From Reyranella sp. (GTDB lineage Bacteria; Pseudomonadota; Alphaproteobacteria; Reyranellales; Reyranellaceae), in the NCBI RefSeq assembly GCF_017305915.1, contig NZ_JAFKJN010000007.1, positions 1-64,000 of the forward strand: a DNA stretch of 64,000 nucleotides, in the 5' to 3' direction. Made by a program: the position numbers and the translations under genes. Under the pieces are notes generated by a model. It worked only from the letters and a program-made list of their open reading frames with translations, searched no databases and had not been told where the DNA came from. Shown here piece by piece: positions 36,566-45,573 of the stretch (within the stretch, counting starts at the first letter, position 1; each line of letters starts with the position of its first letter).

Positions 36566-37605
36566 CCCGCCAGGAGCTCACTGGAAAGATCCAGACCGTG
36601 CTCGGGACGATCGATCCCGCTGAGCTCGGCCGCACGCTGATGCACGAGCATGTGCTGTGCGACATCCGCCCGCCGGCGACCCGCACCGAGAACGACCTCG
36701 GGCCGGAAATCACGCTCGAGAACACCTGGCAGATCAACTACGGCCGCGGCCTGAAGCGCGCCGGCCGCAAGTACCTGCTCGATCTCGAGGACATCGCCAC
36801 CCGCGAGGTCGAGATGATGAAGCACGACGGTGGCGACGCCATCGTCGAGCTGACCTGCGGCGGCCTCTCGCCCGATCCCGAGGGCCTCAAGCGCATCGCC
36901 CAGGGCACCGGCGTGCATCTCGTCATGGGTTGCGGCTACTACGTCAACGACTACCAGGACCCGCGCAACCACGGCCGCCAGGTCGACGACTTCGCCAACG
37001 AGATGATCGGCCAGATCCTGCACGGCGCCTGGGGCACCGACGTGCGCGCCGGCATGATCGGCGAGATCGGCTGCCAGGCGCCCTGGACCGACCTCGAGAA
37101 GCGGGTGATGCAGGCCGCCCTGATCGCCGCTTCCGAGACCGGTGCCGCGATCAACGTCCATCCCGGCCGCGATCCCGATCAGCCGCAGGAGGTCGCCGAC
37201 TTCATCAAGGCGGCCGGCCATCCAACCGAGCGGATCGTGATCAGCCACATCGACCGCACGATCTTCGACGAGCCGCGCCTGCTGAAGCTCGCTGAGTCGG
37301 GCGTCACCATCGAGTTCGACCTGTTCGGCCAGGAATCGAGCTACTACGGCCTCTCCGACATCGACATGCCGAACGACGCGACGCGGCTCAAGCTGATCCG
37401 CGCGCTGATCGAAGCCGGCCATCTCGACCGCGTCGTGATCAGCCACGACATCTGCTACCGCACGCGGCTCGCGAGCTTCGGCGGCCACGGCTACGGCCAT
37501 ATCTTCCGCAACGTCGTGCCGATGATGAAGAAGCGCGGCTACAGCGCCGACGAGATCGACGCCATCCTGGTGCGCAACCCGCGAAGACTGCTGACGTTCG
37601 CCTAA
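36562..37605 (+). CDS. Phosphotriesterase family (aryldialkylphosphatase-like) hydrolase
   Basis: A 347-residue amidohydrolase-superfamily enzyme. Metal-site motifs: LMHEHVLCD (His-x-His), MIGEIGC where Glu takes the place of the carboxylated Lys, NVHPGRD, VISHID and VISHDICY with the catalytic Asp. The Glu-bridged form is shared with the phosphotriesterase homology proteins and several lactonase-like members, so hydrolysis of a lactone or ester is more likely than of organophosphates. It is translationally coupled to the Bug receptor. Confidence 0.9.
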   Translation: MTRQELTGKIQTVLGTIDPAELGRTLMHEHVLCDIRPPATRTENDLGPEITLENTWQINYGRGLKRAGRKYLLDLEDIATREVEMMKHDGGDAIVELTCGGLSPDPEGLKRIAQGTGVHLVMGCGYYVNDYQDPRNHGRQVDDFANEMIGQILHGAWGTDVRAGMIGEIGCQAPWTDLEKRVMQAALIAASETGAAINVHPGRDPDQPQEVADFIKAAGHPTERIVISHIDRTIFDEPRLLKLAESGVTIEFDLFGQESSYYGLSDIDMPNDATRLKLIRALIEAGHLDRVVISHDICYRTRLASFGGHGYGHIFRNVVPMMKKRGYSADEIDAILVRNPRRLLTFA

Positions 37606-37621
37606 AAGGACCGGGCAAGCT

Positions 37622-37687
37622 GTCATCCCGAGTGCAGCGAGGGATCTATGGGAATCGCGAAGGATCCCTCGCTGCGCTCGGGATGAC
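37622..37687. repeat. GTCATCCCGAGC-family palindrome, copy 1
   Basis: Inverted repeat with arms GTCATCCCGAGTGCAGCGAG and its complement, around a 20-nt centre containing GGGATC. It is a common intergenic palindrome of alphaproteobacteria. It follows the phosphotriesterase-like gene and may terminate or stabilise its mRNA. Other copies are at 52476-52539 and 53900-53963, and a fragment at 55758-55776. Confidence 0.85.
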
Positions 37688-37766
37688 AGAGAATTCGCCG
37701 CGGCTGGCGGATAGCCCGTCACCGCCACGATCGCCACGTTCGCTTCTCATTCGAAGGGAGCGAATC

Positions 37767-38207
37767 ATGGCGGAAGCATTCTACAGCGTCGTGCTCGATC
37801 ACCCGGCCGACGCGGTGTGGTCGGTGATCCGGCCGTTCGGCCATTACGCCTGGGCCGGCGTCGATGCCGAGACGGTGATCGAGGAGGGCAAGGCGGATGC
37901 CGAGGTCGGTGCCGTACGCCACGTGTCGATGCCCGGCCGCGCGATCCGCCAGAAGCTGCTGGCGCACTCCGATCGCGCACGCTCCTACACCTACTCATTC
38001 CTCGAGCCCGCGCCGGTGCCGAACTACGTCGCGACGATCCGCGTGACGCCGGTCGCGGAGACCGGCCAGGCCTTCGTCGACTGGCGCGCGACGTTCGACT
38101 GCGCACCGGACGAGCAGGCGCGCTGGCTCGATCGGTTCGAGCGGAAGGGTTTCGCGGTGTGGCTGGCGGCGCTGCGCCGTTTCATGGCTCAGAACGCGAG
38201 GTCGTAG
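37767..38207 (+). CDS. SRPBCC (START-like) family protein
   Basis: A 146-residue protein of the SRPBCC/polyketide-cyclase-like fold. Typical opening VVLDHPADAVWSVIRPFGHYAWAG and a closing amphipathic helix (WLDRFERKGFAVWLAALRRFM). Ligand-binding family with no obvious catalytic motif; function unknown. AAGGGAG precedes the ATG at 37767. It overlaps the convergent thpR gene by 19 nt. Confidence 0.85.
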   Translation: MAEAFYSVVLDHPADAVWSVIRPFGHYAWAGVDAETVIEEGKADAEVGAVRHVSMPGRAIRQKLLAHSDRARSYTYSFLEPAPVPNYVATIRVTPVAETGQAFVDWRATFDCAPDEQARWLDRFERKGFAVWLAALRRFMAQNARS

Positions 38208-38722
38208 GCCGCTTCCTCGCGATAGAGGCCGTTGCGGCTGGAATAGAGCGCGAAGTGGTCGGCCACCCAGGGGCCGGCCTGGAAGGTCGAGTGGCTGGCC
38301 ATGAACTGGGCGATGTGATGGCCGGTCTCGGCGCCCTGCGAGAAGCGGGCGAGCGTGACGTGCGGGCGGAACTTGCGGCGCTCGAGCTCGATCCCGCAAT
38401 TGCGCGCCACCGTCGACACCTTTTGCTGCAGCCAGTCGAGCCGGTCGTTCTTGGCCACCAGCGCGACCAGCGCCCTGGGCTGCTTGCCGCTGGAGAACTG
38501 CTCGACGCCCGCGACGGCGACCGGGAAGGGCGGGCCGGCGATATCCGACAGCTCCTCCTCGAGGTCGCGCATCGGGCCGCCCTGCACCTCGCCCGCGAAG
38601 CAGAGCGTGACGTGGAAATTCTCCGCCGGCACCCAGCGCGCGTCGGGGACGCCGGCCTGCAGGGTGACGAGCTCGTCCGCGATTTCCTCAGGGACGGGAA
38701 GGGCGATGAACAGCCGCGGCAT
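38189..38722 (-). CDS. thpR: RNA 2',3'-cyclic phosphodiesterase
   Basis: A 177-residue 2H phosphoesterase. The two HxTx motifs are present: NFHVTLCF near residue 36 and RPHVTLARF near residue 120. The family opens 2',3'-cyclic ends or joins tRNA halves by a 2'-5' bond. The start MPRLFIALPVPEE is typical. Its 5' end overlaps the 3' end of the tesA-like gene by 35 nt on the same strand. Confidence 0.92.
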   Translation of the reverse strand: MPRLFIALPVPEEIADELVTLQAGVPDARWVPAENFHVTLCFAGEVQGGPMRDLEEELSDIAGPPFPVAVAGVEQFSSGKQPRALVALVAKNDRLDWLQQKVSTVARNCGIELERRKFRPHVTLARFSQGAETGHHIAQFMASHSTFQAGPWVADHFALYSSRNGLYREEAAYDLAF

Positions 38723-39365
38723 CGTCGAGGTTCTTGATCACGAAGGGCAGCAGCCTGTCGGCGACGATCTGCGCGCCCCTGGGGTTGGGATGGATACCGT
38801 CGCCCTGGTTGAGCGCCGGATCCTGCGCCACGCCATCCAGGATGAAGGAATAGAGCGGCACCTGATACGTGTCGGCGATACGCTTGTACAGGCCGTCGAA
38901 CTGGTCGACGTAGTCGGAGCCGAGATTGCGCGGCGCCATCATCCCGGCCAGCCACACCGTGACGTTGGCCGCCTTCAGCTTCTCGACGATCGCCGCGAGG
39001 TTCTTCTCGGTAACCTTGGGATCGATGCCGCGCAGCGCGTCGTTGGCGCCCAGCTCGAGCAGCACGATGTCGGGCTTGTCGGCCAGCAGCCAGTCGAGCC
39101 GGTCGAGCCCGCCCGCGCTGGTGTCGCCCGAGACGCCCTGGTTGAAGACGGTCACATTGCGACCCTGTGCCTTCAGTGCGGCTTCCAGCCGGGCCGGGAA
39201 GGCCTGATCGGGCTTGATGCCATAGCCCGCCGCGAGGCTGTCGCCGAGCACGGCAATTTTCACGGGTCCGCTTTGTGCATGGGCGGGATGCGCCGCGAGC
39301 AAAAGGACAAGCAGCAGTGAATTGACCACCGCCGCAAAACGACCATATGCAAAGGCAAGATTCAT
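38688..39365 (-). CDS. tesA: Arylesterase/lysophospholipase, TesA-like
   Basis: A 225-residue periplasmic SGNH hydrolase. Hydrophobic signal segment (residues about 10-30, ending AHPAHAQ), GDS at residues 41-43, GAND at 106-109, and catalytic Asp189/His192 in GDGIHP. TesA is encoded opposite the ybbA/ybbP ABC genes in many proteobacteria, as here. Its ATG at 39365 shares a CATG with the ATG of the ybbA-like gene; an internal GTG at about codon 13 is an alternative start. Confidence 0.9.
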   Translation of the reverse strand: MNLAFAYGRFAAVVNSLLLVLLLAAHPAHAQSGPVKIAVLGDSLAAGYGIKPDQAFPARLEAALKAQGRNVTVFNQGVSGDTSAGGLDRLDWLLADKPDIVLLELGANDALRGIDPKVTEKNLAAIVEKLKAANVTVWLAGMMAPRNLGSDYVDQFDGLYKRIADTYQVPLYSFILDGVAQDPALNQGDGIHPNPRGAQIVADRLLPFVIKNLDDAAAVHRPSRP

Positions 39366-40092
39366 GGCCGTGACCGTCCCGCACCCTGCAAGAGACCCCA
39401 TCGTCCGCTTCGCGGATGTCCATCTCGACATGGCAAGCGATGCCGGCATGGTCAATATCCTGCGCGGCATCTCGCTCGACATCGCCGCCGGCGAGATCAC
39501 CGCCGTGGTCGGCCCTTCGGGCGCCGGCAAATCGAGCCTGATGATGGTGGCGGGCGGCCTCGAACGCGCCACGTCGGGCCGGGTCGAGGTGGTCGGCCGC
39601 GACCTCGGGCCGCTCGACGACGATGCCCGCGCCCGCCTGCGCCGCGACCATCTCGGCATCGTCTTCCAGGGCTTTCACCTTATTCCAACGATGACCGCGC
39701 TGGAGAACGTGGCGCTGCCGCTGGAATTCGCCGACCGCGGCGATGCCTTCGAAGCGGCACAGGCTGCGCTCGAGCGGGTCGGTCTCGGCCATCGCCTGAC
39801 GCACTATCCGGCGCAGCTCTCGGGCGGCGAGCAGCAGCGCGTCGCGGTGGCGCGCGCGTTCGTCGGCCGGCCCAAGCTGCTGCTGGCCGACGAGCCGACC
39901 GGCAATCTCGACGGCGCCACCGGCAAGCAGGTGATGGACCTGCTGTTCGAGCTGGCGCGCGCCGAGGGCGCGACGCTGATCCTGATCACCCACGACATGG
40001 CATTGGCCGAGCGCTGCGATCGCATCCTGCGCATCGCCGACGGGCTGGTGGTCGGCGACGAGCGCATGCCGCAGGCGCTGGCCGCGCAATGA
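39364..40092 (+). CDS. ybbA: ABC transporter ATP-binding protein, YbbA-like
   Basis: A 242-residue ATPase of the MacB/LolD class. Walker A GPSGAGKS, Q-loop IVFQGFHLIPTMTALENVALPLE, signature LSGGEQQRVAVARAF, Walker B LLLADEPTGNLDG and switch His in LILITHD. It pairs with the FtsX-type permease that starts in its stop codon. ATG 39364 overlaps the tesA start on the other strand (CATG); later starts are possible. Confidence 0.92.
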   Translation: MAVTVPHPARDPIVRFADVHLDMASDAGMVNILRGISLDIAAGEITAVVGPSGAGKSSLMMVAGGLERATSGRVEVVGRDLGPLDDDARARLRRDHLGIVFQGFHLIPTMTALENVALPLEFADRGDAFEAAQAALERVGLGHRLTHYPAQLSGGEQQRVAVARAFVGRPKLLLADEPTGNLDGATGKQVMDLLFELARAEGATLILITHDMALAERCDRILRIADGLVVGDERMPQALAAQ

Positions 40093-42632
40093 ATTCTCGC
40101 CGGACCGGCAAGACGCTGCGCCTGGCCTTCACCCTGGCGCGGCGCGAGATGCGCAGCGGCCTCGGCGGCTTCCGGCTGTTCCTCGCTTGCCTGGCGTTGG
40201 GTGTCGGCGCGATCGCCGCCATCCTGTCCTTCAGCCGCGCGGTGCAGGAGGGCCTGCGCGCCGATGCGCGCGAGCTGCTGGGCGGCGACGTCGCGATCTC
40301 GCTGCTCTATCGCGAGGCGACGCCCCAGCAGCTTGCCTGGCTGGCCAAGGAAGGCCAGATGACGCGCTGGATCGACAGCCGCTCGATGGCGCGCCCGGTG
40401 AAGGAAGATGGTCATCCCGCGCTGGTCCAGCTCAAGGCCGTCGAGCCCACCTATCCGCTCTATGGCACGGTCGAGCTGCAAGGCGGCGGCACTCTCGCCG
40501 CCGTGCTCGCCAAACGCGACGGCGTGTGGGGCGCGGCGGTCGAGGACTCGGCGCTGCAGCGCATGAACATGGCGGTGGGCGACCGCCTCAAGATCGGCGA
40601 TGCCGTGGTCCAGCTGCGCGCGATCATCGCTCGCGAGCCCGACCGCGGCGTCAACGCCTTCGCAAGCCTGGGCCCACGCCTGATGATCCCGCTGGCGGCG
40701 ATCGCACAATCGGGGCTGGCGCAGCAGGGCAGCCTGCTCACCTGGGAATACCGCCTGCACTTGCCGCCGGGCGTCTCCGACGTCGAGGCAATCGACAGCA
40801 TCAAGGCGCAGTTCCCCGACGCCGGCTGGCGGGTGCGGAGGCTGGACGATGCCGGCGGCGGCCTGCAGTTCTGGCTGAACCGGCTGACCCAGTTCCTGAG
40901 CCTGGTCGGACTGTCGGCATTGCTGGTCGGCGGCGTCGGCGTTGGCAACGCGATCTCGAGCTTCCTCGCCGGCCGCCTGCGCACTATCGCCACCTTGAAG
41001 TGCCTGGGCGCGCCCGAGCGGCTGGTGTTCGTGACCTACTTCCTCCAGCTCGGCGCGCTCGCCCTGCTGGGCATCGTTACCGGCGTGGTGATCGGCGCGG
41101 CGCTGCCGTTTGCCGCGCAATCGGTTCTCGAAGAGCTGCTGCCCTTGCACGCGCGCATCGATATCTATGCGCGGCCGCTGCTGACGGCCGGCACCTTCGG
41201 CCTGCTGGTGTCGCTGCTGTTCGCGCTGCTGCCGCTGATCCGCGCCCGCGCGATCTCGGCCGCCACCCTGATGCGCGGCGCCGCGGTTGGCGGCCGCCGG
41301 GTCGCGTTGCGCGAGCTCGCGCTGATCGCCGGCACCGCGGTCGTGCTGGCAGGGTTCACGATCTTCGTCGCGCCCGAGCGGCGCACGGCGGGATGGTTCG
41401 TGTTAGGCGCGATCGGTGCCTTCGTGGCCTTCCCATTGCTGGCGCGCGGCCTGATGTGGGCCGCCGCGCGCATCGGCAAGCCCAAGTTCGCGGCGTTGCG
41501 GCTGGCGCTCGCCAACCTGCACCGGCCGGGCTCGCCGACGCCGATCGTCATGCTGTCGCTCGGGCTGGGGTTGACGGTTCTGGTCGCCACCGCGCTGATC
41601 GAGGGCAATCTGCGGGCGCAGATCACCGAGCGCATCCCGAAGGACGCGCCGGCCTTCTTCTTCGTCGACATCCAGAGCTCGCAGATCGCCGACTTCCAGA
41701 AGACCGTCGAATCCGTTCCCGGCACCGGCAAGCTCGAGAAGGTGCCGTCGTTGCGCGGCCGCATCAGCAAGATCGGGGGCGAGCCGGTCAACGCCCAGAA
41801 GGTCCCGCCCAACGCCCGCTGGGCGGTCGACGGCGATCGCGGCGTCACCTATTCCGCCGAGGCGCCGGAGGGCGCCCGCATCGTCGCCGGCCAGTGGTGG
41901 ACCGCCGACTATCGCGGGCCGCAGCTCGTGTCGTTCGACGCCGAGCTCGCGAACGCCTTCGGCATCGGGGTCGGCGACACCATCACCGTCAACGTGCTGG
42001 GCCGCGAGATCGAGGCGAAGATCGCCTCGCTGCGGCGCATCGAATGGCAGACGCTGGCCATCAACTTCGTGTTCGTCTTCTCGCCCGGCATCCTCGACAA
42101 GGCGCCGCACACCTATCTCGCCACGGTCAAGGCGACACCCGCGGCCGAGGAGAAGATCTTCAAGGACGTCACCGACCGCTTCCCCAACGTCACCGTGGTG
42201 CGCATCCGCGACGCCATCCAGACCGCATCGGAGGTGCTGGGCAATATCGGCCTGGCGGTCCGGCTGATCGGCCTGCTCTCCATCCTGGCCGGCATCCTGG
42301 TGCTGGCGGGGGCGATGCTGGCGACCCAGCGGCGGCGCATCCACGAGGCGGTGGTGATGAAGGTGCTGGGCGCCACCCGGGCCCGCATTGCCGGCACCTT
42401 CGCCTGGGAATTCGCGGCGCTGGGCCTCGCCACGGCGCTGGCCGCCCTGGGGGTCGGCACGGTGGCGGCCTATCTGGTGGTGCGGAACCTGATGAACCTC
42501 AGCTGGACCTTCCTGCCCACGGTGGCTGTGGCGGTGGCCGTCGGCGCCATGGCGCTCACCCTGGCGTTCGGGTTGGCCGGCACCCTGGCGGCGCTGCGGC
42601 AACGGCCGCTGGCTTTGTTACGGAACGAATAA
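40089..42632 (+). CDS. ybbP: FtsX-like ABC permease, YbbP-like
   Basis: An 847-residue inner-membrane protein with two FtsX-type permease halves (ATP-dependent lipoprotein or lipid export class). Hydrophobic clusters at about 27-47, 265-290, 320-350, 365-385 and in the last 130 residues; the C-terminal half ends with VMKVLGATRARIAGTFAWEF, a coupling helix, and a corresponding TLKCLGAPERLVFVTYFLQ lies in the first half. In E. coli the ybbAP-tesA set is thought to extract lipids or fatty acids. Coupled to ybbA by a 4-nt overlap. Confidence 0.92.
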   Translation: MNSRRTGKTLRLAFTLARREMRSGLGGFRLFLACLALGVGAIAAILSFSRAVQEGLRADARELLGGDVAISLLYREATPQQLAWLAKEGQMTRWIDSRSMARPVKEDGHPALVQLKAVEPTYPLYGTVELQGGGTLAAVLAKRDGVWGAAVEDSALQRMNMAVGDRLKIGDAVVQLRAIIAREPDRGVNAFASLGPRLMIPLAAIAQSGLAQQGSLLTWEYRLHLPPGVSDVEAIDSIKAQFPDAGWRVRRLDDAGGGLQFWLNRLTQFLSLVGLSALLVGGVGVGNAISSFLAGRLRTIATLKCLGAPERLVFVTYFLQLGALALLGIVTGVVIGAALPFAAQSVLEELLPLHARIDIYARPLLTAGTFGLLVSLLFALLPLIRARAISAATLMRGAAVGGRRVALRELALIAGTAVVLAGFTIFVAPERRTAGWFVLGAIGAFVAFPLLARGLMWAAARIGKPKFAALRLALANLHRPGSPTPIVMLSLGLGLTVLVATALIEGNLRAQITERIPKDAPAFFFVDIQSSQIADFQKTVESVPGTGKLEKVPSLRGRISKIGGEPVNAQKVPPNARWAVDGDRGVTYSAEAPEGARIVAGQWWTADYRGPQLVSFDAELANAFGIGVGDTITVNVLGREIEAKIASLRRIEWQTLAINFVFVFSPGILDKAPHTYLATVKATPAAEEKIFKDVTDRFPNVTVVRIRDAIQTASEVLGNIGLAVRLIGLLSILAGILVLAGAMLATQRRRIHEAVVMKVLGATRARIAGTFAWEFAALGLATALAALGVGTVAAYLVVRNLMNLSWTFLPTVAVAVAVGAMALTLAFGLAGTLAALRQRPLALLRNE

Positions 42633-42764
42633 ACCGGATTTCCCAGCCCGGACCGCGGGTTATCCCCCTTTCCGATCTTCCTTGATTCAGACGCGATGCA
42701 TGCCCACATTATTCGCCGAAGGGGCTCAGCCAATAGGGTCCCTCGGAGGCTAGGGAAAACACAC

Positions 42765-43529
42765 ATGGCAAACCAGAACTTTGGTTCTTTCGGCCGCGGC
42801 GGCGTGATCGCCGACCAGGCATCGTACGATGTCGGTCTGCGCCAGCACATGATCCGCGTCTACAACTACATGGCGTCTGGCCTGGCCCTGTCGGGCATCG
42901 TGGCCTTCGTGATCTACAACTTCGAGCCGGTCCGCAACCTGTTCTTCACGATGGGTATGACCCGTGGCGGAAATCTCATTCCGGTGGGCATGAACCTGCT
43001 GGGCTGGGTCGCGGTGTTCGCGCCTCTCGGCCTGCTGTTGCTGGTCGGCTTCCGCGCCCAGCGAATGAGCGTGGCAGCCGTCCAGGCCGTGTACTGGGCG
43101 GTGACAGCACTGATGGGCGTCAGCCTGTCGGTCATCCTGTTCCGCTACACCGAGGCGTCGGTCGCCCGCACCTTCTTCGTGACGGCGGCGGCGTTCGGCG
43201 GTCTCAGCCTGTACGGCTACACCACCAAGAGGGACCTGTCGGCCTTCGGCAAGTTCCTGTTCATGGGCCTGATCGGCATCATCCTGGCCGGTCTCGTGAA
43301 CATGATCTGGCCGTCGGGCACGATGACCTTCATCATCTCGGTCGCCGGCGTGCTGATCTTCTCCGGCCTGATCGCCTACGACACCCAGACGATCAAGCAG
43401 CAGTACAGCGAAGCCTGGGATCAGGGTTCGCTCGAGAAGGTCGCCATCTTCGGCGCGCTGAGCCTCTATCTCGACTTCGTGAACCTGTTCCAGTTCCTGA
43501 TGAGCTTCATGGGCCAGAATCGCGACTAG
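42765..43529 (+). CDS. Bax inhibitor-1/YccA family membrane protein
   Basis: A 254-residue protein with seven hydrophobic segments, of the BI-1/TMBIM (LFG-like) family. It opens with a soluble N-terminus MANQNFGSFGRG, then LRQHMIRVYNYMASGLALSG, and closes with IAYDTQTIKQQYSE in which the paired acidic residues are the conserved pH sensor/calcium site of the family. Likely a calcium leak or stress protein. A terminator follows at 43581. Confidence 0.92.
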   Translation: MANQNFGSFGRGGVIADQASYDVGLRQHMIRVYNYMASGLALSGIVAFVIYNFEPVRNLFFTMGMTRGGNLIPVGMNLLGWVAVFAPLGLLLLVGFRAQRMSVAAVQAVYWAVTALMGVSLSVILFRYTEASVARTFFVTAAAFGGLSLYGYTTKRDLSAFGKFLFMGLIGIILAGLVNMIWPSGTMTFIISVAGVLIFSGLIAYDTQTIKQQYSEAWDQGSLEKVAIFGALSLYLDFVNLFQFLMSFMGQNRD

Positions 43530-43580
43530 GTCGCGGCCAGAGCCGCGACCCAGTCGACCGACGAATCGCGTCGATCTCAG

Positions 43581-43610
43581 ACGCCCGGGTCGAAAGGCCC
43601 GGGCGTTTTG
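43581..43610 (+). terminator. Rho-independent terminator
   Basis: A 9-bp GC-rich stem (43581-43589 pairing with 43598-43606) with an 8-nt loop ends in TTTT. It closes the BI-1 family gene and separates it from nhaA 16 bp downstream. Confidence 0.85.
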
Positions 43611-43625
43611 CTGTATCGAGGGACC

Positions 43626-44744
43626 ATGAAGCGCTGGGCGGCCTTCCTGCAGAGCGACGCGGGCAGTGCGGTGCCGCTGCTGGCGGCGACCGTGCTGGCG
43701 CTGGTGCTGGCCAATTCGCCGCTCGGCGAGACGGTCGTGCGGATCCTGCGGATCGAGATTGCGCACGACTCGCTGATCCACTGGATCGACGACGGCCTGA
43801 TGGTCGTGTTCTTCCTGCTGGTCGGCATGGAGATCAAGCGCGAGGTCGTGGTCGGCGAGCTGTCGCGGCCTTCGCGGGTGGCGCTGCCGATCGCCGGCGC
43901 GCTGGGCGGCATGATTGTGCCGGCGGCGATCTACACCGCCTTCAACTGGGGCAACCGCGAGGCGCTGCACGGCTGGGCGATCGCCTCGGCGACCGACATC
44001 GCCTTCGCCGTCGCGATCGTGGCGGCGCTGGGGCCCAAGCGCGTGCCGGCCGGGCTGCGGCTCTTCCTGCTGACCTTGGCGATCGTCGACGACCTCGGCG
44101 CCATCGTCATCATCGCCGTCTTCTACACCGCCAAGCTGTCGACCCTCGCCCTGGTGGGCGCCGGCCTCTGCATCGCGGCGCTGATCGCGCTCAACCGGCT
44201 CGGCGTGAAGCGCATGCTGCCCTACCTCGCCGTCGGCGTGCTGCTCTGGCTGTGCGTGCTGGAATCGGGCGTGCATGCGACGCTGTCGGGCGTCGTGCTG
44301 GCCTTCTGCCTGCCGCTGGGCGGGCCGTTCGAGCGGCTGGAGCACGTCTTGCGGCCGTGGGTGCTGTTCTTCATCGTGCCGGTGTTCGCCTTCGCCAACG
44401 CCGGTCTCAATCTCGACGGCGTGAACGCCGCCATGGTGCGCGATCCGATCGTGCTCGGCATCGTCGCCGGCCTGTTCCTCGGCAAGCAGCTCGGCATCTT
44501 CGCCGGCGCGGCCTTGCCGATCGCGCTCGGCCTTGCCCGGATGCCGTCGGGTGCGAGCTGGCGGCAGCTCTACGGCGTCGCCGTGTGCGGCGGCATCGGC
44601 TTCACCATGAGCCTGTTCATCGGCACGCTCGCCTTCGACAGCGGCAAGATGCCCCTGGTGCAGCTCGGCGTGCTCGCCGGGTCCGTGCTTTCGGCGGCAG
44701 TGGGGTATGCATTGTTGCGCGTCTCGGGACGCCGTTCCGGCTGA
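43626..44744 (+). CDS. nhaA: Na+/H+ antiporter NhaA
   Basis: A 372-residue antiporter with about 11 membrane segments. The ion-binding motifs are intact: ASATDIAFA (Asp133 equivalent) and LAIVDDLGAI (Asp163/Asp164 equivalents). Second helix FFLLVGMEIKREVVVGEL contains the pH-sensing region. Exchanges Na+ or Li+ for protons. ATG 43626 was chosen over the ATG inside the terminator. Its C-terminal region reaches nearly to the HxlR gene. Confidence 0.92.
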   Translation: MKRWAAFLQSDAGSAVPLLAATVLALVLANSPLGETVVRILRIEIAHDSLIHWIDDGLMVVFFLLVGMEIKREVVVGELSRPSRVALPIAGALGGMIVPAAIYTAFNWGNREALHGWAIASATDIAFAVAIVAALGPKRVPAGLRLFLLTLAIVDDLGAIVIIAVFYTAKLSTLALVGAGLCIAALIALNRLGVKRMLPYLAVGVLLWLCVLESGVHATLSGVVLAFCLPLGGPFERLEHVLRPWVLFFIVPVFAFANAGLNLDGVNAAMVRDPIVLGIVAGLFLGKQLGIFAGAALPIALGLARMPSGASWRQLYGVAVCGGIGFTMSLFIGTLAFDSGKMPLVQLGVLAGSVLSAAVGYALLRVSGRRSG

Positions 44745-44778
44745 TTGCGCCGGACCGACTCCGGCCTATACTTTGGCC

Positions 44779-45288
44779 ATGCGGCGTACTTCGTACGAAC
44801 AGATGAATTGTTCGATCGCTTCGGCGCTCGACGTCGTCGGCGAGCCGTGGACGCTCCTGATCGTGCGCGATGCCTTCTATGGCGTGCGGCGCTTCGATGA
44901 CTTCCAGGAGAATCTCGGCATCGCGCGCAACGTGCTGACGGCACGGCTGAAGAAGCTGGTCGAGGCCGGCATCTTCCGCAAGACCGCCTACCGCCAGCGG
45001 CCGTTGCGCCACGAATATCGCCTGACCGACAAGGGCGCGGCGCTGTTCACGGTGATCGTCGGGCTGAAGCAATGGGGCGACCGCTTCGGCGTGGCGTCCA
45101 AGAACGGCAAGCCGATGGACCTGGTCGACCGCGCCGACGGCAAGCCGCTCGATCCCGTGCTGATCGACGCCCTGAGCGGCCGCCGGCTCGAGCTCACCAA
45201 CGTGCGCGCGGTCGCCGGCCCCGGCGCGGTGCAGGCCACGCGAGATTTCTTCGACCGGCTGACGCTCAATAGGTCAGCGACCCGCTGA
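44779..45288 (+). CDS. HxlR family transcriptional regulator
   Basis: A 169-residue winged-helix regulator. The N-terminal HxlR domain (CSIASALDVVGEPWTLLIVRDAFYGVRRFDDFQENLGIARNVLTARL in pieces across residues 10-57) contains the signature Cys and the recognition helix, and the tail (about 115-169) is a ligand-type extension. The family senses electrophiles or redox state. No direct target is evident; it lies 34 bp after nhaA on the same strand and is probably independent. Confidence 0.88.
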   Translation: MRRTSYEQMNCSIASALDVVGEPWTLLIVRDAFYGVRRFDDFQENLGIARNVLTARLKKLVEAGIFRKTAYRQRPLRHEYRLTDKGAALFTVIVGLKQWGDRFGVASKNGKPMDLVDRADGKPLDPVLIDALSGRRLELTNVRAVAGPGAVQATRDFFDRLTLNRSATR

Positions 45289-45349
45289 CGGACAGCGAGC
45301 CGCTGGCGAAGCCGCGCAAGCGTGTGGATAACCCCGTGCGGGCGAGGCT

Positions 45350-45549
45350 CATCACGGGCAATGGAACGCGCGATGGTGCAGTGTGACGCCCATGACGATG
45401 TTCGCCTTGTCTCCAACCCGCCGCTCATCCGCGCGCCGCGACGGCACGGGGGAAAATTCGCGAGAAAATTTTGGCGCTGGGAAGCCTTTGGTGGCGATGC
45501 CATCGGCATCGAACCCGTCCCCCGCCGCCGTGGGACGGTCGGGACGGGG
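45350..45549 (-). repeat. Composite dispersed repeat, copy 3 (inverted, diverged)
   Basis: On the minus strand it contains CGTCCC words, GGTTCGATGCCGATGGCATCG, and near the end GCGTTCCATTGCCCGTGATG, the right arm of the closing inverted repeat; the left arm is absent or degraded. The intervening sequence (AATTTTCTCGCGAATTTTCC-like) is unrelated to other copies. A DnaA-box-like TGTGGATAA is 19 bp upstream. It lies between the HxlR and DUF4169 genes; nothing else is seen in the gap. Confidence 0.65.
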
Positions 45550-45573
45550 ATGCGCGTCGATCTGCGATCCGGG

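Noticed and set aside
45323..45331. DnaA-box TGTGGATAA here and again at 53213-53221, as part of a replication origin
   Set aside because: The two perfect boxes are isolated and 8 kb apart, with no cluster, no AT-rich unwinding region and no dnaA or parAB genes.
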